A DNA stretch of 64,000 nt from Lytechinus variegatus (Eukaryota > Echinodermata > Echinoidea > Temnopleuroida > Toxopneustidae): assembly GCF_018143015.1 (NCBI RefSeq), contig NC_054751.1, positions 17,655,292 through 17,719,291 on the forward strand, written 5' to 3'. The notes beneath the pieces were generated by a model. That model was not told where the DNA came from and ran no database searches. It saw only the letters and a program-made list of their open reading frames with translations. Both the position numbers and the translations under genes were made by a program. Of this stretch, positions 12,701-23,763 are shown piece after piece; the stretch's first letter is position 1; each line of letters opens with the position of its first letter.

Positions 12701-15700
12701 TCTGTAGATCCTCCAAGAACCCATTACAGACTACTTATACTGCAAATATCAGCCTGATCAGGTATTCTCTCTATGAGAAAATCCATTTTGAAATGTGTTG
12801 CAAAGTACAATGTACACGCGTGATTTGAATATGCTACTTATGAAGCAACAAATAGCTATGTTTGGAATAATTTCAAGGTCAAATGATATGGTTTTGAGTT
12901 CAAATATTTTATGTTGCTCAAAGTAGACCAAAAGTTGAACATGTTTTTCAAGTTTTAGCTTAAGCTCACTCTTTGTCTTGAAATGACACCCATTTGAAAG
13001 TCAATGTAAACAACATTTGAATGCCTTTTGATTCTGGAAAATTAGCCAATTTACTGTTTTTATTGAATTTTAGGTGTGTTTTCGAGGTCATTACCAAAAA
13101 TACAAACTATTTTTGAAGATATATCCTTTTAATACTAATTACAGACTATCATCACAGAAGAGATCAATGTCTTTGGGCTCTTCATCTTTGAGTTATCACA
13201 ATTTGAAAAGTGTTGAAAAGCATGTATGTGTCATTAACATCAATTTTAGGGTATTTACGACCATTTTGGAATGCGCAAATCAGCCCCTTCACATTCCGGT
13301 AGCAAAATTTCTCAAGTAACACTTGAAAATATGGGTAAATGTCTATCAAAACACAGAAATTGGTCCCCCTCCTCGATGGGACGGGAGGTGATCCGTGACC
13401 TTGAACTTGGCATCTTTTGAAAAAAATCCAACTTTGAGGGCGCCCTACAGGAAAACGACACATACTCTTGGGTCAATTTTTTGTAATTCTGTTGAGTATC
13501 TGAAAGTCCATAAGTGTGCATAATATTTGGTTCTAAGCTAATTTAGTTTTGGATTTATGAGCCTCCAAACATGCTTCTGAAATCATTGACACGGATGCTT
13601 AACGCCATTTTCGGTGACCTCGTGTGCGAAATCCGGTTGACAGGTCCGCGCTACAGTATACTCTGCATGTTTAGACCAAAAAGTTCTTCCAATTTACTTA
13701 AAATGAAGACTGTAATCAATCAAACTTTGCTGCAGTAGTCAATCAAAAATAGGCAATTTTATTTAAAATAATTTTGTTGTGTGCGCATTGGTTGCTATGG
13801 GAGGCCGTATCTTAGCAACCATTTGACCTTGGGGCAAAATATTTCAGATTTTTCCGTCAGACACTTGGGGCAACATTTGGTGCGAGTTTAAAGAAAATCG
13901 AAGAGGGTCGGGTGACAAGCATTGGTTGATTTGACATGGATTGACCCATATATGCAAGTCACATCAGCAAAATAAAGAGATTGCTTCCATCCCCTTCAAC
14001 AAGAAAGCATAGGCATTCTTTTTTTATGATGGACATTGAAGACAATGATGACTTTGGACAATAATATATGAAGAAATGTAGTACATCATTCTATTTCTAC
14101 ATCTACATGTATAGAATGATTTCAGATAGTTTGACATATTGTGAGAAAAAAAAATATTTGCTGTCTAACTATAACAGAATTAATTGGTATGAAATGCTAT
14201 TACTTGTTTCAATGGGACAAAGAAATGGGAAACAGGTTCCACTTGCATCAGGCCTGCTATAATCTGATGCAACAATGCAATGTTGATGTATCAAATCAGT
14301 GTGTGAAAGAAAAGGTGCCCACAAATTTATTTATATTATTTATTATTATTTTTTATTATTATGTATTTGATCCAGGGTTGGCGGATTTAAATCACGTTGA
14401 TTTAAATCGTGATTTAAATCGCGATTTAAATCACCATGATTTTTTTAAAAAAATCAGTGATTTAAATCACTTCCATTGAAAAATGTACAAATCATGGACA
14501 AAGTATTTGTTCAATGCAGTTTTAATTCTTCAAGTCAACTGAAAAACTTTGAATTAACTTTATATCAATAAAAGATCAACAAAGTCTTCATATCTACTTA
14601 AAACAAATTAAAATCAAATTAATAAAATCAGGTAATTCCTTAAAAACTACAGATGTATGTTGTCAATAGGTACTCATTTTTGTAAATTATGTCGAGTTTT
14701 TCTTCTGAAATTTTAAATTCTTTGTCAGTTATTATTATTCAATTTCTTTCTTAACATAAAGTTTTCACATACTCAAAAGACTTTTCAGAGAGCAGTTTGT
14801 AAAAAAAAATACATAATATATAAAAGTCAATGAGAAAAGGTTTATTGGCAGTTTTCCAGTTTTGATCCTTCGCCTACACATAACTACTTCTGTCATGTAA
14901 AATAAAAAATGATACCTGCATGTAATCAACATATTTAACATGCCTCTTATTTCGTATTGTTACATCTATCACACATTTGATGTTTTAAATAACATAATTA
15001 TAAAAATCACATTAACATAATGTAGTACAGTCATAATTTGACTGTTGAGAAAAGCTTTCTCTTACAAAGCTTTTAAGTCACTGCAGCCCATTTTATGTTC
15101 AGTGCTACAAATAATGGAAGTTTTGTATCTGCATGTAATAATGGAAAGAGCTCTATAACAACAATTTGCAAAACTCAGAATAAACATTTAACACTGCATT
15201 TTAATGTTAAGATGCAGGTACTTCAGTTACAATCATTGGCAGTTGTAAGCTGTGTCTCATTTAAAATAAAATACTTCTTTTTGTAATACATATGTTGTAA
15301 TTTAAGCAGTTTTGCAGTTTTTATCCTTTAAGTTAAAAGTAGGTAGATTTTTTTCATACTTCATGGATCAAACAGATTTTTTGTAGAGAATATGGGAATA
15401 AAAATTGTAGATTAATGTAAAAAAAATCACAGTAACAGAATGTAGTATAGTCACCCTTTGACTAAGCTATCTCCTGTATTGTTCTCCAAAACTGAGAGTT
15501 TTGCATGTATATCTGTAGCAAGAGAAGAACTTTTTATCAAAAAGATCCTAAACATATACAGTTGTCGTCTCTCTTTGACTATTGTAAAGCTGTGACTAAT
15601 TGAAAAAAAATCATTGATTTGAATTATTTCTCTTACAATATACATGAATACTAGTAATTGTCAAAGGGTTTGTTGGCAGTTTTGATAAGGGATTTTTTCT

Positions 15701-18700
15701 CTTGGATTTTTTAAATATTTGAATGAAAAAACCCAGAGGGGAATTTTCTCTACTCACTGGGAATTCCCTATGGAATATTCCTTCATAGGCCTATGTATGA
15801 TAGAATTAAGTTCAGATACATAATTCCTCAAATTTATTTTTAATTGTCCATTTTTACTGGATTTTAATTACAAAATATGTGGTTAAGAACAATATTAGGG
15901 GGTGAAATGTATAACATCAATATTGATGTCATTGTAAGAGTAAGGGGGGGGGATAATTACCCTTTTTTTCGAAGGAACTTTTAAAAAAATAAAAAAAATC
16001 TGATTTAAATCAAATAAATCCGATTTTTTTGATTTTTTTAAAAAAATAAAAAAAATCGCCAACCCTGATTTGATCCAATCACGATACAAACATAAATGAC
16101 TTTTTTATGGTAAAAACAAATGATACGAAATGGAGTAGTGCTACATGCTGGTCAAGGATGATAAAAGCATAATAAATATTTGTAGCTCGGAAGCATAACA
16201 CCACCCACATGTAACACTGCATACAAATATCAAACTTACAAAACATACACAAACCAAACTTGCTGATTTGTCTAAAAGTAAGACTTGTCTATATTTGTCT
16301 ATCTCCTTACTTGTGCATTTTGTTTCCAGCTGCTGACTCTTTGATGATTCTTTCTTCACCCTTTCACTGATCCTACCAAACCTAGAAAAAAGATGAATAT
16401 ATGCAACCATTAACCCTTATTTAACTTGATTTTAGACCAGGATATACTGATACACTTACAAAATGTTGTGTAATTTGGATACCGTGTTACCATCCGGGTG
16501 CCGCAATTTGGTCTTAAAAGATGTGCAAGACTTGACAGTAAAAAGTCACAGAACAGTCACAGTCGCAGTCGAGTGAAAGAGAAGGAGAATAAAGAACAGA
16601 ATGAAGATCTGTTTTATCTGAGAAACAGAATCAATTTCAACAAGAATTGTAAATAAAGTATCACAAACTTTGAAAGTTGAAAGAATAAATGTTATTACTA
16701 TATCTATTGCAATTCTAACTTGGCAACATATATAATGCACTTGTTTGCTAAAATAAAATTAATGACTAAAACCACAACAGATTAGATAAGTTGTAAATAT
16801 CGACATCTAAGTTTGATATTTATCATCATGTCGGGAACTTCTTCAATTTTTTTATTCTGGTTTAAAAAAAAAAGAAAAAAAAAGGGCATTTAAAAAATGA
16901 ACTTACGATGATTCAAAGAGCTTTTTTTCTCTGGTAAGCTGAGCTGTCAGGATCTCAATCTCACCCAGTGCATATTGAAGTTTGTCCGACTGGCTTGCTA
17001 GCAATGCTTTTGTCTTTTTATGCTCTCTCCTTTCATCCTAAAATGAGGGTGGGGAAAGGACCAGGTACATTAGAATTGTATGAAGTATGGGGGGGGAAAG
17101 AAAATGGGAAATATGAAAAAAAGAGAAATTAATTCAAGCTTGAGTTTGCCAGCAAATATGAACTCCCTGCCTCCCCCTCCTGATATCTATGGTATTATTC
17201 AAACAAGAAATTCTTAATGGCAATAAAGTTGATATACATTTAAATTGTGATTTCACTAAATGTCACTGCAACTCTTCAAGTATCTTTAAGCTGTCCTCAC
17301 TGTTTGCAATTACCCAAGTGATAAATGTATGCATGTATCATGTGATACCTAATAATAAATTAAATAATTGAATTCAATTGTCTTTTTTTATATTCTTCTC
17401 CTCCTTCCTTCTTTGCTCTTTCCCTCTTCTCTCTTCTAGTTGAATTTTTATTATTACACTTTCCTCTTTTTCTGCATTTGTGACCATCTGCCTCAAACAA
17501 AATAAGTCAGCCAAAATTAATTCTTAAGCGTGAATAAGCTTTAAAATTACATGTATAGGCCTAATTGTATTGTATGTACAGTTAAACCTACCAGCAAGTA
17601 CTTGATTCAAGGTGGAATAACTTCAGTGAAGATTTCTCAAAGAACAAAGAGAATTTACCATTTGAAGTTCATGGTTCATGTACATGCATAATGTGCAAGC
17701 TTCCAGCGATGTGGGAACAAGAACAAATTACATAAAAAAAATCTTGTTGTCTTTAATTTCGCAACTAAAATTTTTACAGTTTGGAGGAAAAGAGAACACT
17801 GTCTCCTTCAGAGGTGCTATTTATCATAAATTTTTGGTTCATGAAAACCACATGATTATTTTGGCTAATTACAGTACACAGGACATTTCCTGTAAACTTA
17901 AAGGGGAATGAAACCTTTGGAACAAGTAGGCTTGTGTTGAAACAGAAAAATCAAAGAATATGAACAAAGAAAGTTTGAGAAAAATCAGACAAATAAGCAT
18001 TTGAATATTGCAATCACTAATGCTATGGAGATCCTCCCATTGGCAATGCGACAAGCATGTGATGTCACATGTGAACAACATTCCGTTTGATGGACTTTGA
18101 AATACCCCAAAAATTTATCTTTTTGCTTTTTATTATGGTGATACAAACTCCATATCCATGATGTATTCTTTAAAAATCTGTATTACATGCCCTCCTATAG
18201 AAAGAACACATGATCTACTGATAGATGTGATAAAAGAGGCAATTTAAGTGAAATATATACTAACGTAATGGGGATAGTTGTTCACAAGTGACATCACGCA
18301 TCTTTGTCGGATTGCCAATTTGAGGATCTCCATAGCATTATTGATCGCAATATTCAAATGCTCATAACTTTCTCATTATTTGTCTGATTTTTCTCAAACT
18401 TTCGCTGATCTGTTTCTTTGATTTTTCTGTTTTCACACAAGCTATCTTGTTCTGAAGGATTCATTCTCCTTTAATGTTGGTTTTGAGGTGGATACAAGAT
18501 GATCTCCACAACCTCACCTCCAATTCTTGTTGAAGTCTGTCAACTTCTGATTGTTCAATACCAGAGCTCTTTGATGAAGGCACCTGAAATAAAACAAACA
18601 TTCAAATTGTAAACTGCAACAATTAGGGAGAATAGAGGGGGGGGAGGTAGCTTCCCCAAAAGACTTAAATGCACACAATGTCATGCATATAAATCTATGC

Positions 18701-21700
18701 ACATTCAATGTTTTTAAATTTAAACTTTGCCTGCTTGGCATGTTTGTATCTGTGCAAGTTTCACATTTTTCTTGTCCTTGGTTACTTTTTATATATGCAA
18801 TTTTCTCTATGCAAATTCTATGCATAAATTAGAACAATTTATCAAAACGTTGATAAGGGTTTGAAAACAGCAAATACGAGTCCAGTTATGGACGGCCTGA
18901 TGCAACAGAAACTTATTACGTTGTTTTACTATTTCAAAATGAAAGGTTTTGAGTTTTTATGGTTTCTATGGAATACAATTATTTTTGAATGATTTATCAT
19001 TCATCTATGATTGATTACATAAGATTATGATTTTCAAACTTCGAGGCACTTTTGCATGTCTACCCAGTACCCACGTGATGCCGCTACGTCTTTAAAAAAA
19101 GTTATGACAGTTTCAGAGGTGTCATAAACATTTAGTCAGGTTGTCATGGTTGTTGTCCCCGATCTTGGCAAAGAGGGCTTCATGAAACGTTTAGCGGACG
19201 AGTAGCTTGCTATCTCCATTTTAGTCAAGAAGTTAGACTTATGTCATGACAGTGTTGAGAAATGTCAAACAAATAGGACGGATGGAGAATAAACACATAT
19301 TTTAAAAAATATTTGGGCCTACATTACCCCCGGAGAACTTAAAATGACATCCGTTTTTGGTCGTCTTGTCGACCCGAAATTGATGACAACTACCCCCATA
19401 TAAAAAATAACTTGGCGCCATCCCAGACAAAATGCAGACATCAACCCCCTAAAAAATATGTTTAATGGTGATATATTAGTGTGGCTTGCCGTAAACGCAT
19501 TTTCTCTCAATGCACGGCCAATATTGGAGACTGTCTCCCATGAGAGAGATTATCTCCAATATCAGAGACTTTTGTAAAGAATTTGGGTATCCAATTTCAG
19601 AGACAGTCTCCAGTTTGGGAGACCAATTTCCTTTGTTTATATTTGCTTCAAATGATTAGTAATACCTTGGCGGCAAATAAAAATGTGATAAGCAGATTCC
19701 TCATGAAAAATTACCCCTTTTCACCATCTACTTTAAAATTCACTGTCTACTTTTGTTTTGTAAGGATTTTTGTTGTCATCCACACACAAAACAAATGGGC
19801 TTCTGACCTCAGTGAGACAAAAAAGTTATCCTTTTGTTAGTGTTGTTTCTTTTGTTCTTTTGCAAAGCAAGTCTCTAATATGGGAGATTATCTCCCACAT
19901 TGGAGAGAGTCTCCCATAATGGCTGTGCGCCTCTCTACTGTTGGTTGGAACTTGGAAAACAAATTTGCCTTTTTTTGTCACTCATGGCCTGCCCTGGAAA
20001 GCACTGATTTGTCGCTAATCTTCCTGAATCCTATCTCAGCCGGAAGAATTGGTCCTTCGACGTTCTTACTAACTATTGCTTATCTTGTCATGAAACAGGT
20101 TCAGCCATGGACGGTCATACTGGCTCCCTACTACTAGTACCTTGCCCCCCCCCTTAGCCCTAGCCTAGACCAAAAGCTTCGGTCTCTGTTATGTTGGTTA
20201 TTCAGCTGAACTCCGTTGGCTTCACTCACCAAATAAAGAGACCGAAGTTCTAGCGCGATCTGTGCAGGGGACTCAATGGCCATATGTTTATGTACTCAAG
20301 ATCGGTTAAAAGGGGGAAGTGAATTTGCGCGACAGCCGAGGTAAGTCACTGTTTTTGTTCCTTTTAACTTGATTTTTCTCATTTTTGGGGGCAATTAATG
20401 CCAAGAAGGAATATATTTGGGTGTCTGGAGAAAAAAATGATTTTTCTTATTTCAAGAAATTATCACATTTTCTTTGTGAATTCGAAGAGAAATGACCTTC
20501 AGACTGACAGAAATGTAACATTTTTGAAAAAAATCCAATTATTGGCTGCAAAAAAGAATGAAATTAGGTCAATTTTCAGCATTTCTCTGCCATAGACTGT
20601 GTAGTTAAGAAATGGACACACACAAATCCAAATTTTTAGCTTCCGAGAGCTGTTATAAATTTATTATTAATCCCAAAAACTTGTCCATAAAGAGTCAAAT
20701 AGGATTTTTTACGCTCTTTCTGATGGTATGATTTTTATAAAGATTTGGAAACCAGATCACAATGAAAAATTGTGACAAAGTGAAAAAAATTGTGCAAAAC
20801 AGAAATTTCATTTTCCCATAGAAAATGCATGGGGAAATGGCAATCTCAAAACACACAAAAATAAGGGTTTGCAATTCATCTCTAAATCCTTATTTAAAAT
20901 GATCATATAAACTTGTCCTTACTGTCACCAAAAGAAGCCCCGAATTTTCTCTTTCCATACATGCCAAACACAAGTTAATAATCAATTCAGATCACATTTT
21001 TCGGAAAGACTTCCATATGTCCCCTCCACTAATTTTAAAAAATACTTCCCCCAAACCCCCTTGTGTCTTTCTCTTTTTTCTTCTTTTTTTTCTTCTTACT
21101 TCCGGTGGGAATTTGGATTCGAACCTCTCGCTGCAGAACGAAGCATCTCCAGTCTGTCGTCTTACTCACTGAGCTAGCAGGAATTGTTGAAAACCATGGG
21201 TTTGATAACAATTATCAACCGATATTACAACTAGTCTACTCTCCAAGAGTATTGGGTAATGCTGTAACCGATTTTTATTCCAATTCCTGATCCGATCCGA
21301 TTTTCCCCTTTTTTCTACATGTTTCCGAACTCCGATTTTTGACCAGTGGGGAAAAAATCGGATCAGATAAACCAAAACATAACAAGACAACAAAAAAAAA
21401 AACATGTGGCGACATGTTTGCCGTCAAAATGCGCTGGTGATTTGTTTTGATCTCAGACAAAAGCGGTGGAAGGAAAAGAAGATAAAGGGGAAGAAAATTA
21501 TGATTTGTTTTTATCTCCGATATTAGCGGAAAGGGAGGTGGAGAAGAAGATTATGATTTGTTTTGATCTCCGACATAATCGGGGAAGAACAAAATGATGA
21601 TAATGATAATTGGTGATAATTTGTTTTGATCTCCGACAAAAATGGAGGAAGAAATACAACGAAAAGACGATGATATGTTTTGATCTATAGCGGAGGCAAA

Positions 21701-23513
21701 TAAGATTTAGTTGAACACGCTGACATGCGCGGTAATATTTACGACTATCTGACTACACGTCCTCTTAAGAGTTTACGATTACCTCCGCCATCACTACGAT
21801 GTTGTAGAGAAGGTGAATATCATGGTAAACAACTTTGGATAATAATGCGTCTTTTTCGGGAGGTCATGCGACTTCTAAGTGTTTACGATTACCTCCTCCA
21901 TCACTATAGAGAAGGTGAACATCATTGTAAACAACTCTGGATAATAATGCGTCTTTTTTCGGGAGGTCATGCGACCTTTATGAGATTACGATTACCTCCG
22001 CCATCACTACGATGTTGTCGAGAAGTTGAATATCATGGTAAACAACTCTGGATAATAATGCGTCTTTTTCGGGAGGTCATGCGACCTCTAAGAGTTTACG
22101 ATTCCCTCCGCCATCACTACGATGTTGTAGAGAAGGTGAATATCATGGTAAACAACTTTGGATAATAATGCGTCTTTTTCGGGAGGTCATGCGACTTCTA
22201 AGTGTTTACGATTACTTCCGCCATCACTATAGAGAAGGTGAATATAATTGTAAACAACTCTGGATAATAATGCGTCTTTTTTCAGGTCATGCGACCTTTA
22301 TGAGATTACAATTACCTCCGCCATCACTACGATGTTGTAGAGAAGGTGAATATCATCGTAAACAACTTTGGATAATAGTGCGTCTTTTTCGGTAAGTAAT
22401 GCGGCCTCTAAAAGTTCACGACGGACTCCGCCATCACCACAATTTTGTAGAGAAGAGGCCAATCCTTGATCGGCGGTAGTGTCGCGCGCTGGAACGTCAT
22501 TATCTTATTTTCCATCCTCCGATTATGTCAGAGATCAAAACAACTCATCATCTTCTTCCTCCGCTTTTGTCGGAGATCAAAATAAATTCTGCCATCAGTG
22601 AAGCGTGCCGCATTTGTAAACGCGCTGGCCACATACAAATTTTAATGTATTTTTTTTGTTTTTGAATATTTTCTGATCCGATATCCGAACCGATTCCGAT
22701 TTTAGGAGCAAAACTTCCGAACCGAACTCCGATCCCGTAATTGCTCTAACTTACAACAACATTAGTATTGGGTATTTATTTTTCTGACTAAATAAACCGA
22801 TGCCATTGGGAATTACACACACTCGAATTTTTGATGGAATAAAGCCATATTTTGGTATGTATCTGACTTTTCCTTCTTAAATCTCTTAGATATAAACATA
22901 TATGTTACTAATTCTTGATAAACCTTCTCCATATTTTTTTTCAATTTTAGTGGAGGGGACATATGGAAGTCTTGCCCATTTTTCTAGTAGCCTGAACTTC
23001 CCGAAAAACATGTGCCATATTTTCCCCTAAATCAGCCTGTTTTATGCTGACACTTTTCAGTGTGGCTTCAGACACCTGGCACCCTAGGATTAGGAATATT
23101 AATTTGCATTTTGATTTTGGTCGCGTTAATTTTCCGAATTTTTGCATTGCAAGTCCCCTATTGGTGGCTGCATGATAGCGAGCCGTCTGAGTACGAGGAG
23201 AAAAAATATAAAAAAATGTTAAAAAACTCCTCGAAACAGACGGCTGCCAGCTGTCTACGTAGCCTGGCTCATCATGCCACCACACCGCCGGGCATGGACG
23301 GGGAGCGTGAGCGTCCGCACCCTCGTTATGCCCGCAGTCGGTAGCGGCGCTCGACTTGGATCTCTTTCGCTCTCTGTGTATGTTTAATTGAAGCCTGTTG
23401 GTTATTTAACTCACATTTGAATAATTTCGGTCCATTAGTTTCTTCTGTGCAGTCAAGACATCCTTAAGCTGGTTAAAGACGATTGGTAGAGTTGATTCTG
23501 AAATTTCTGTCAT
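9636..23513 (-). CDS. SPATA24: SPATA24-like coiled-coil protein (spermatogenesis-associated 24), 5 exons
   Basis: Coding exons on the minus strand: 23513-23415 (33 codons, starts ATG), 18583-18518, 17037-16907, 16381-16311 and 9850-9636 (TGA stop). All introns have GT..AG ends and phases join cleanly, giving 193 residues; human SPATA24 is about 205 by memory. Recognised by collinear matches: the FNQLKDVLTAQKKLM region near the start, HKKTKALLA...KLQYALGEIEIL in the middle, KKESSKSQQLETKC, and a charged C-terminus. The protein is almost wholly alpha-helical and coiled-coil, with no signal peptide or membrane segment. In mammals SPATA24 (TIPT) is testis-enriched and reported to bind TBP-family and HP1 proteins; that role here is inference. 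It is divergently paired with CIAO1. Introns 1 and 4 are long and full of mobile elements. The 3' end is multiplied as a 129-bp array. Confidence 0.87.
9851..10497. other. SPATA24 intron 4, unique part
   Basis: AT-rich intronic DNA directly upstream of the last SPATA24 exon in transcript terms. No repeat or small RNA recognised. Confidence 0.5.
10498..13953. repeat. 3.46-kb near-perfect palindrome (giant foldback element)
   Basis: The left end ATATATGGGTCAATCCA is matched by its reverse complement at the right end, and the two arms stay complementary almost to the centre (about 12.23 kb), with small differences. Each arm also holds a duplicated unit of about 404 bp (first copy near 11.5 kb, second near 11.9 kb, mirrored at about 12.35-12.95 kb). 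No transposase or other protein is recognisable. The flanking ATATAT is itself palindromic, so the exact TSD (TA, TATA or none) cannot be read. It lies in SPATA24 intron 4. It may be a foldback transposon or a repeat duplicated in inverted orientation. Confidence 0.85.
14373..16067. mobile_element. hAT-like non-autonomous element, 1695 bp, perfect 8-bp TSD
   Basis: It begins CAGGGTTGGCG and ends CGCCAACCCTG, a classic hAT terminal form. The 8 bp outside each end are identical: ATTTGATC at 14365-14372 and 16068-16075. Subterminal regions on both sides are rich in ATTTAAATC motifs and poly-A/T. No transposase frame is present, so it depended on an enzyme supplied elsewhere. It sits in SPATA24 intron 4. 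Confidence 0.9.
16452..16549. mobile_element. Fragment related to the 556-1325 TIR element
   Basis: CACTTACAAAATGTTGTGTAA and the following text through AAGACTTGACAGTAAAAAGTCA run parallel to 1135-1231 with scattered substitutions. About 98 bp of an internal part, without either terminus. In SPATA24 intron 3. Confidence 0.7.
17038..17897. other. SPATA24 intron 2, low-complexity and unique DNA
   Basis: Contains a purine/pyrimidine-biased stretch (about 17385-17490) whose minus-strand translation is charged and exon-like, but the flanking exons join without it. Otherwise nothing recognised. Confidence 0.5.
17898..18474. mobile_element. TTAA-flanked foldback MITE, 577 bp
   Basis: TTAAAGGGGAATGAA at the left mirrors TTCATTCTCCTTTAA at the right, and the inverted match continues for about 190 bp on each side. 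TTAA at both ends is the target of piggyBac-type transposition. No coding content. In SPATA24 intron 2. Its ends resemble those of the element at 32857-33437. Confidence 0.8.
18584..19511. other. SPATA24 intron 1, proximal part
   Basis: Includes a poly-G run near 18640. No gene, no clear TIR pair. Confidence 0.4.
19512..19928. mobile_element. MITE, about 417 bp, with GGAGAC/CTCCC-rich TIRs
   Basis: The left terminus (GCACGGCCAATATTGGAGAC) and right terminus (GTCTCCCATAATGGCTGTGC, or close) are imperfect inverted repeats extending about 65 bp. The ends are rich in TCTCC/GGAGA motifs. The centre is non-coding. No convincing TSD. In SPATA24 intron 1. Confidence 0.7.
19929..20994. other. SPATA24 intron 1, unique or decayed repeat DNA
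   Basis: A short inverted pair (CTTCGGTCTCT near 20179 and AGAGACCGAAG near 20239) suggests a decayed hairpin element around 20.16-20.26 kb. Nothing else identified. Confidence 0.4.
21115..21185 (-). repeat. tRNA-derived module (pol III boxes A and B)
   Basis: Read on the minus strand: TAGCTCAGTGAG, then about 41 nt, then GGTTCGAATCC, the spacing expected for a tRNA-type internal promoter. It is not an intact tRNA gene because the acceptor stem does not pair. It sits inside a TIR-bounded element rather than standing as a free SINE. Confidence 0.65.
21259..22763. mobile_element. Nested non-autonomous element with internal tandem array
   Basis: Flanked by direct repeats AGTATTGGGTA (21248-21258 and 22764-22774), consistent with a target duplication of about 9-11 bp. 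Both ends carry GATCCGAT/CCGATTTT-rich sequence. Short motifs TTTGATCTCCGAC are repeated in the left part (21440-21690) and inverted on the right (22530-22590). The centre is a tandem array (21725-22440). No transposase seen. Confidence 0.65.
21725..22440. repeat. Tandem array, about 7 copies of 100-110 bp
   Basis: TTTACGATTACCTCCGCCAT or near variants recur at about 21771, 21881, 21982, 22092, 22202 and 22302, with a weak copy near 22415. Each unit continues with a GAAGGTGAATATCATGGTAA segment and a TAATGCGTCTTTTTCGG segment. Reading frames across it are products of the repeat, not a gene. Confidence 0.85.
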
Positions 23514-23763
23514 TTCCAAATATCTTCGCGGATTTTACCAATGTCGCGAGATGGCGCTATACAACTTACGGCAAGGTAGTACGGTACGCGTTCACGTACG
23601 GTAAAGTTTGCGAACTTCGGTAAGCGAGCAAGCCGAAAGAAATCTCAGATTCTTCGAACAGAAGAAAAACAACTCTCAATTATCGATAATTTTAGCGAAT
23701 GATTTAATGTCCCTAAAGGATCAGGAGTGGAAAGGGCCCGTAAAACAGTCAACGAACCAAATC
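23514..23763. promoter_or_regulatory. Shared bidirectional promoter region of SPATA24 and CIAO1
   Basis: Only 250 bp separate the two divergent start codons. The stretch is more CpG-rich than its surroundings, has no TATA box, and contains a TCGCGAGATGGCGC segment that combines a partial TCTCGCGAGA-type motif with a YY1-like ATGGCG core, both typical of housekeeping bidirectional promoters. A GTACGGTA...ACGTACGGTA palindromic cluster follows. Transcription start sites cannot be placed by eye. Confidence 0.6.

Larger units (their letters stand above)
21003..22976. mobile_element. hAT-like TIR element with tRNA-like module, carrying a nested insertion
   Basis: Ends are GGAAAGACTTCCATATG and its near reverse complement CATATGGAAGTCTTGCC. 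The flanking 8 bp are identical: CATTTTTC at 20995-21002 and 22977-22984. Inside on the minus strand is a tRNA-like sequence with box A (21165-21176, TAGCTCAGTGAG) and box B (21115-21125, GGTTCGAATCC). The right part (about 22790-22866) matches the element at 26549-26992 in reverse orientation, proving kinship. A second element of about 1.5 kb (21259-22763) is inserted within it. No transposase is visible. Confidence 0.8.

Noticed and set aside
12354-12716. 120-codon minus-strand frame near the palindrome centre
   Set aside because: Runs through the 404-bp repeat unit, is AT-driven in composition, and matches the same non-coding unit in the other arm.
17385-17500. Minus-strand translation rich in K, E, R and Q, considered as an extra SPATA24 coiled-coil exon
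   Set aside because: The exons at 18583-18518 and 17037-16907 join in phase 0 and align without a gap to the known SPATA24 order, and this stretch has no good acceptor and donor pair in phase.
21725-22395. 146- and 75-codon repeated frames
   Set aside because: They are translations of a 100-110-bp tandem array whose period is not a constant multiple of three.
23608-23763. Longer N-terminus for CIAO1 from a TTG at 23608 or ATG at 23707
   Set aside because: The family has a short N-terminus before the first WD repeat and the ATG at 23764 gives 340 residues, matching it. The upstream ATG at 23707 remains a minor possibility.
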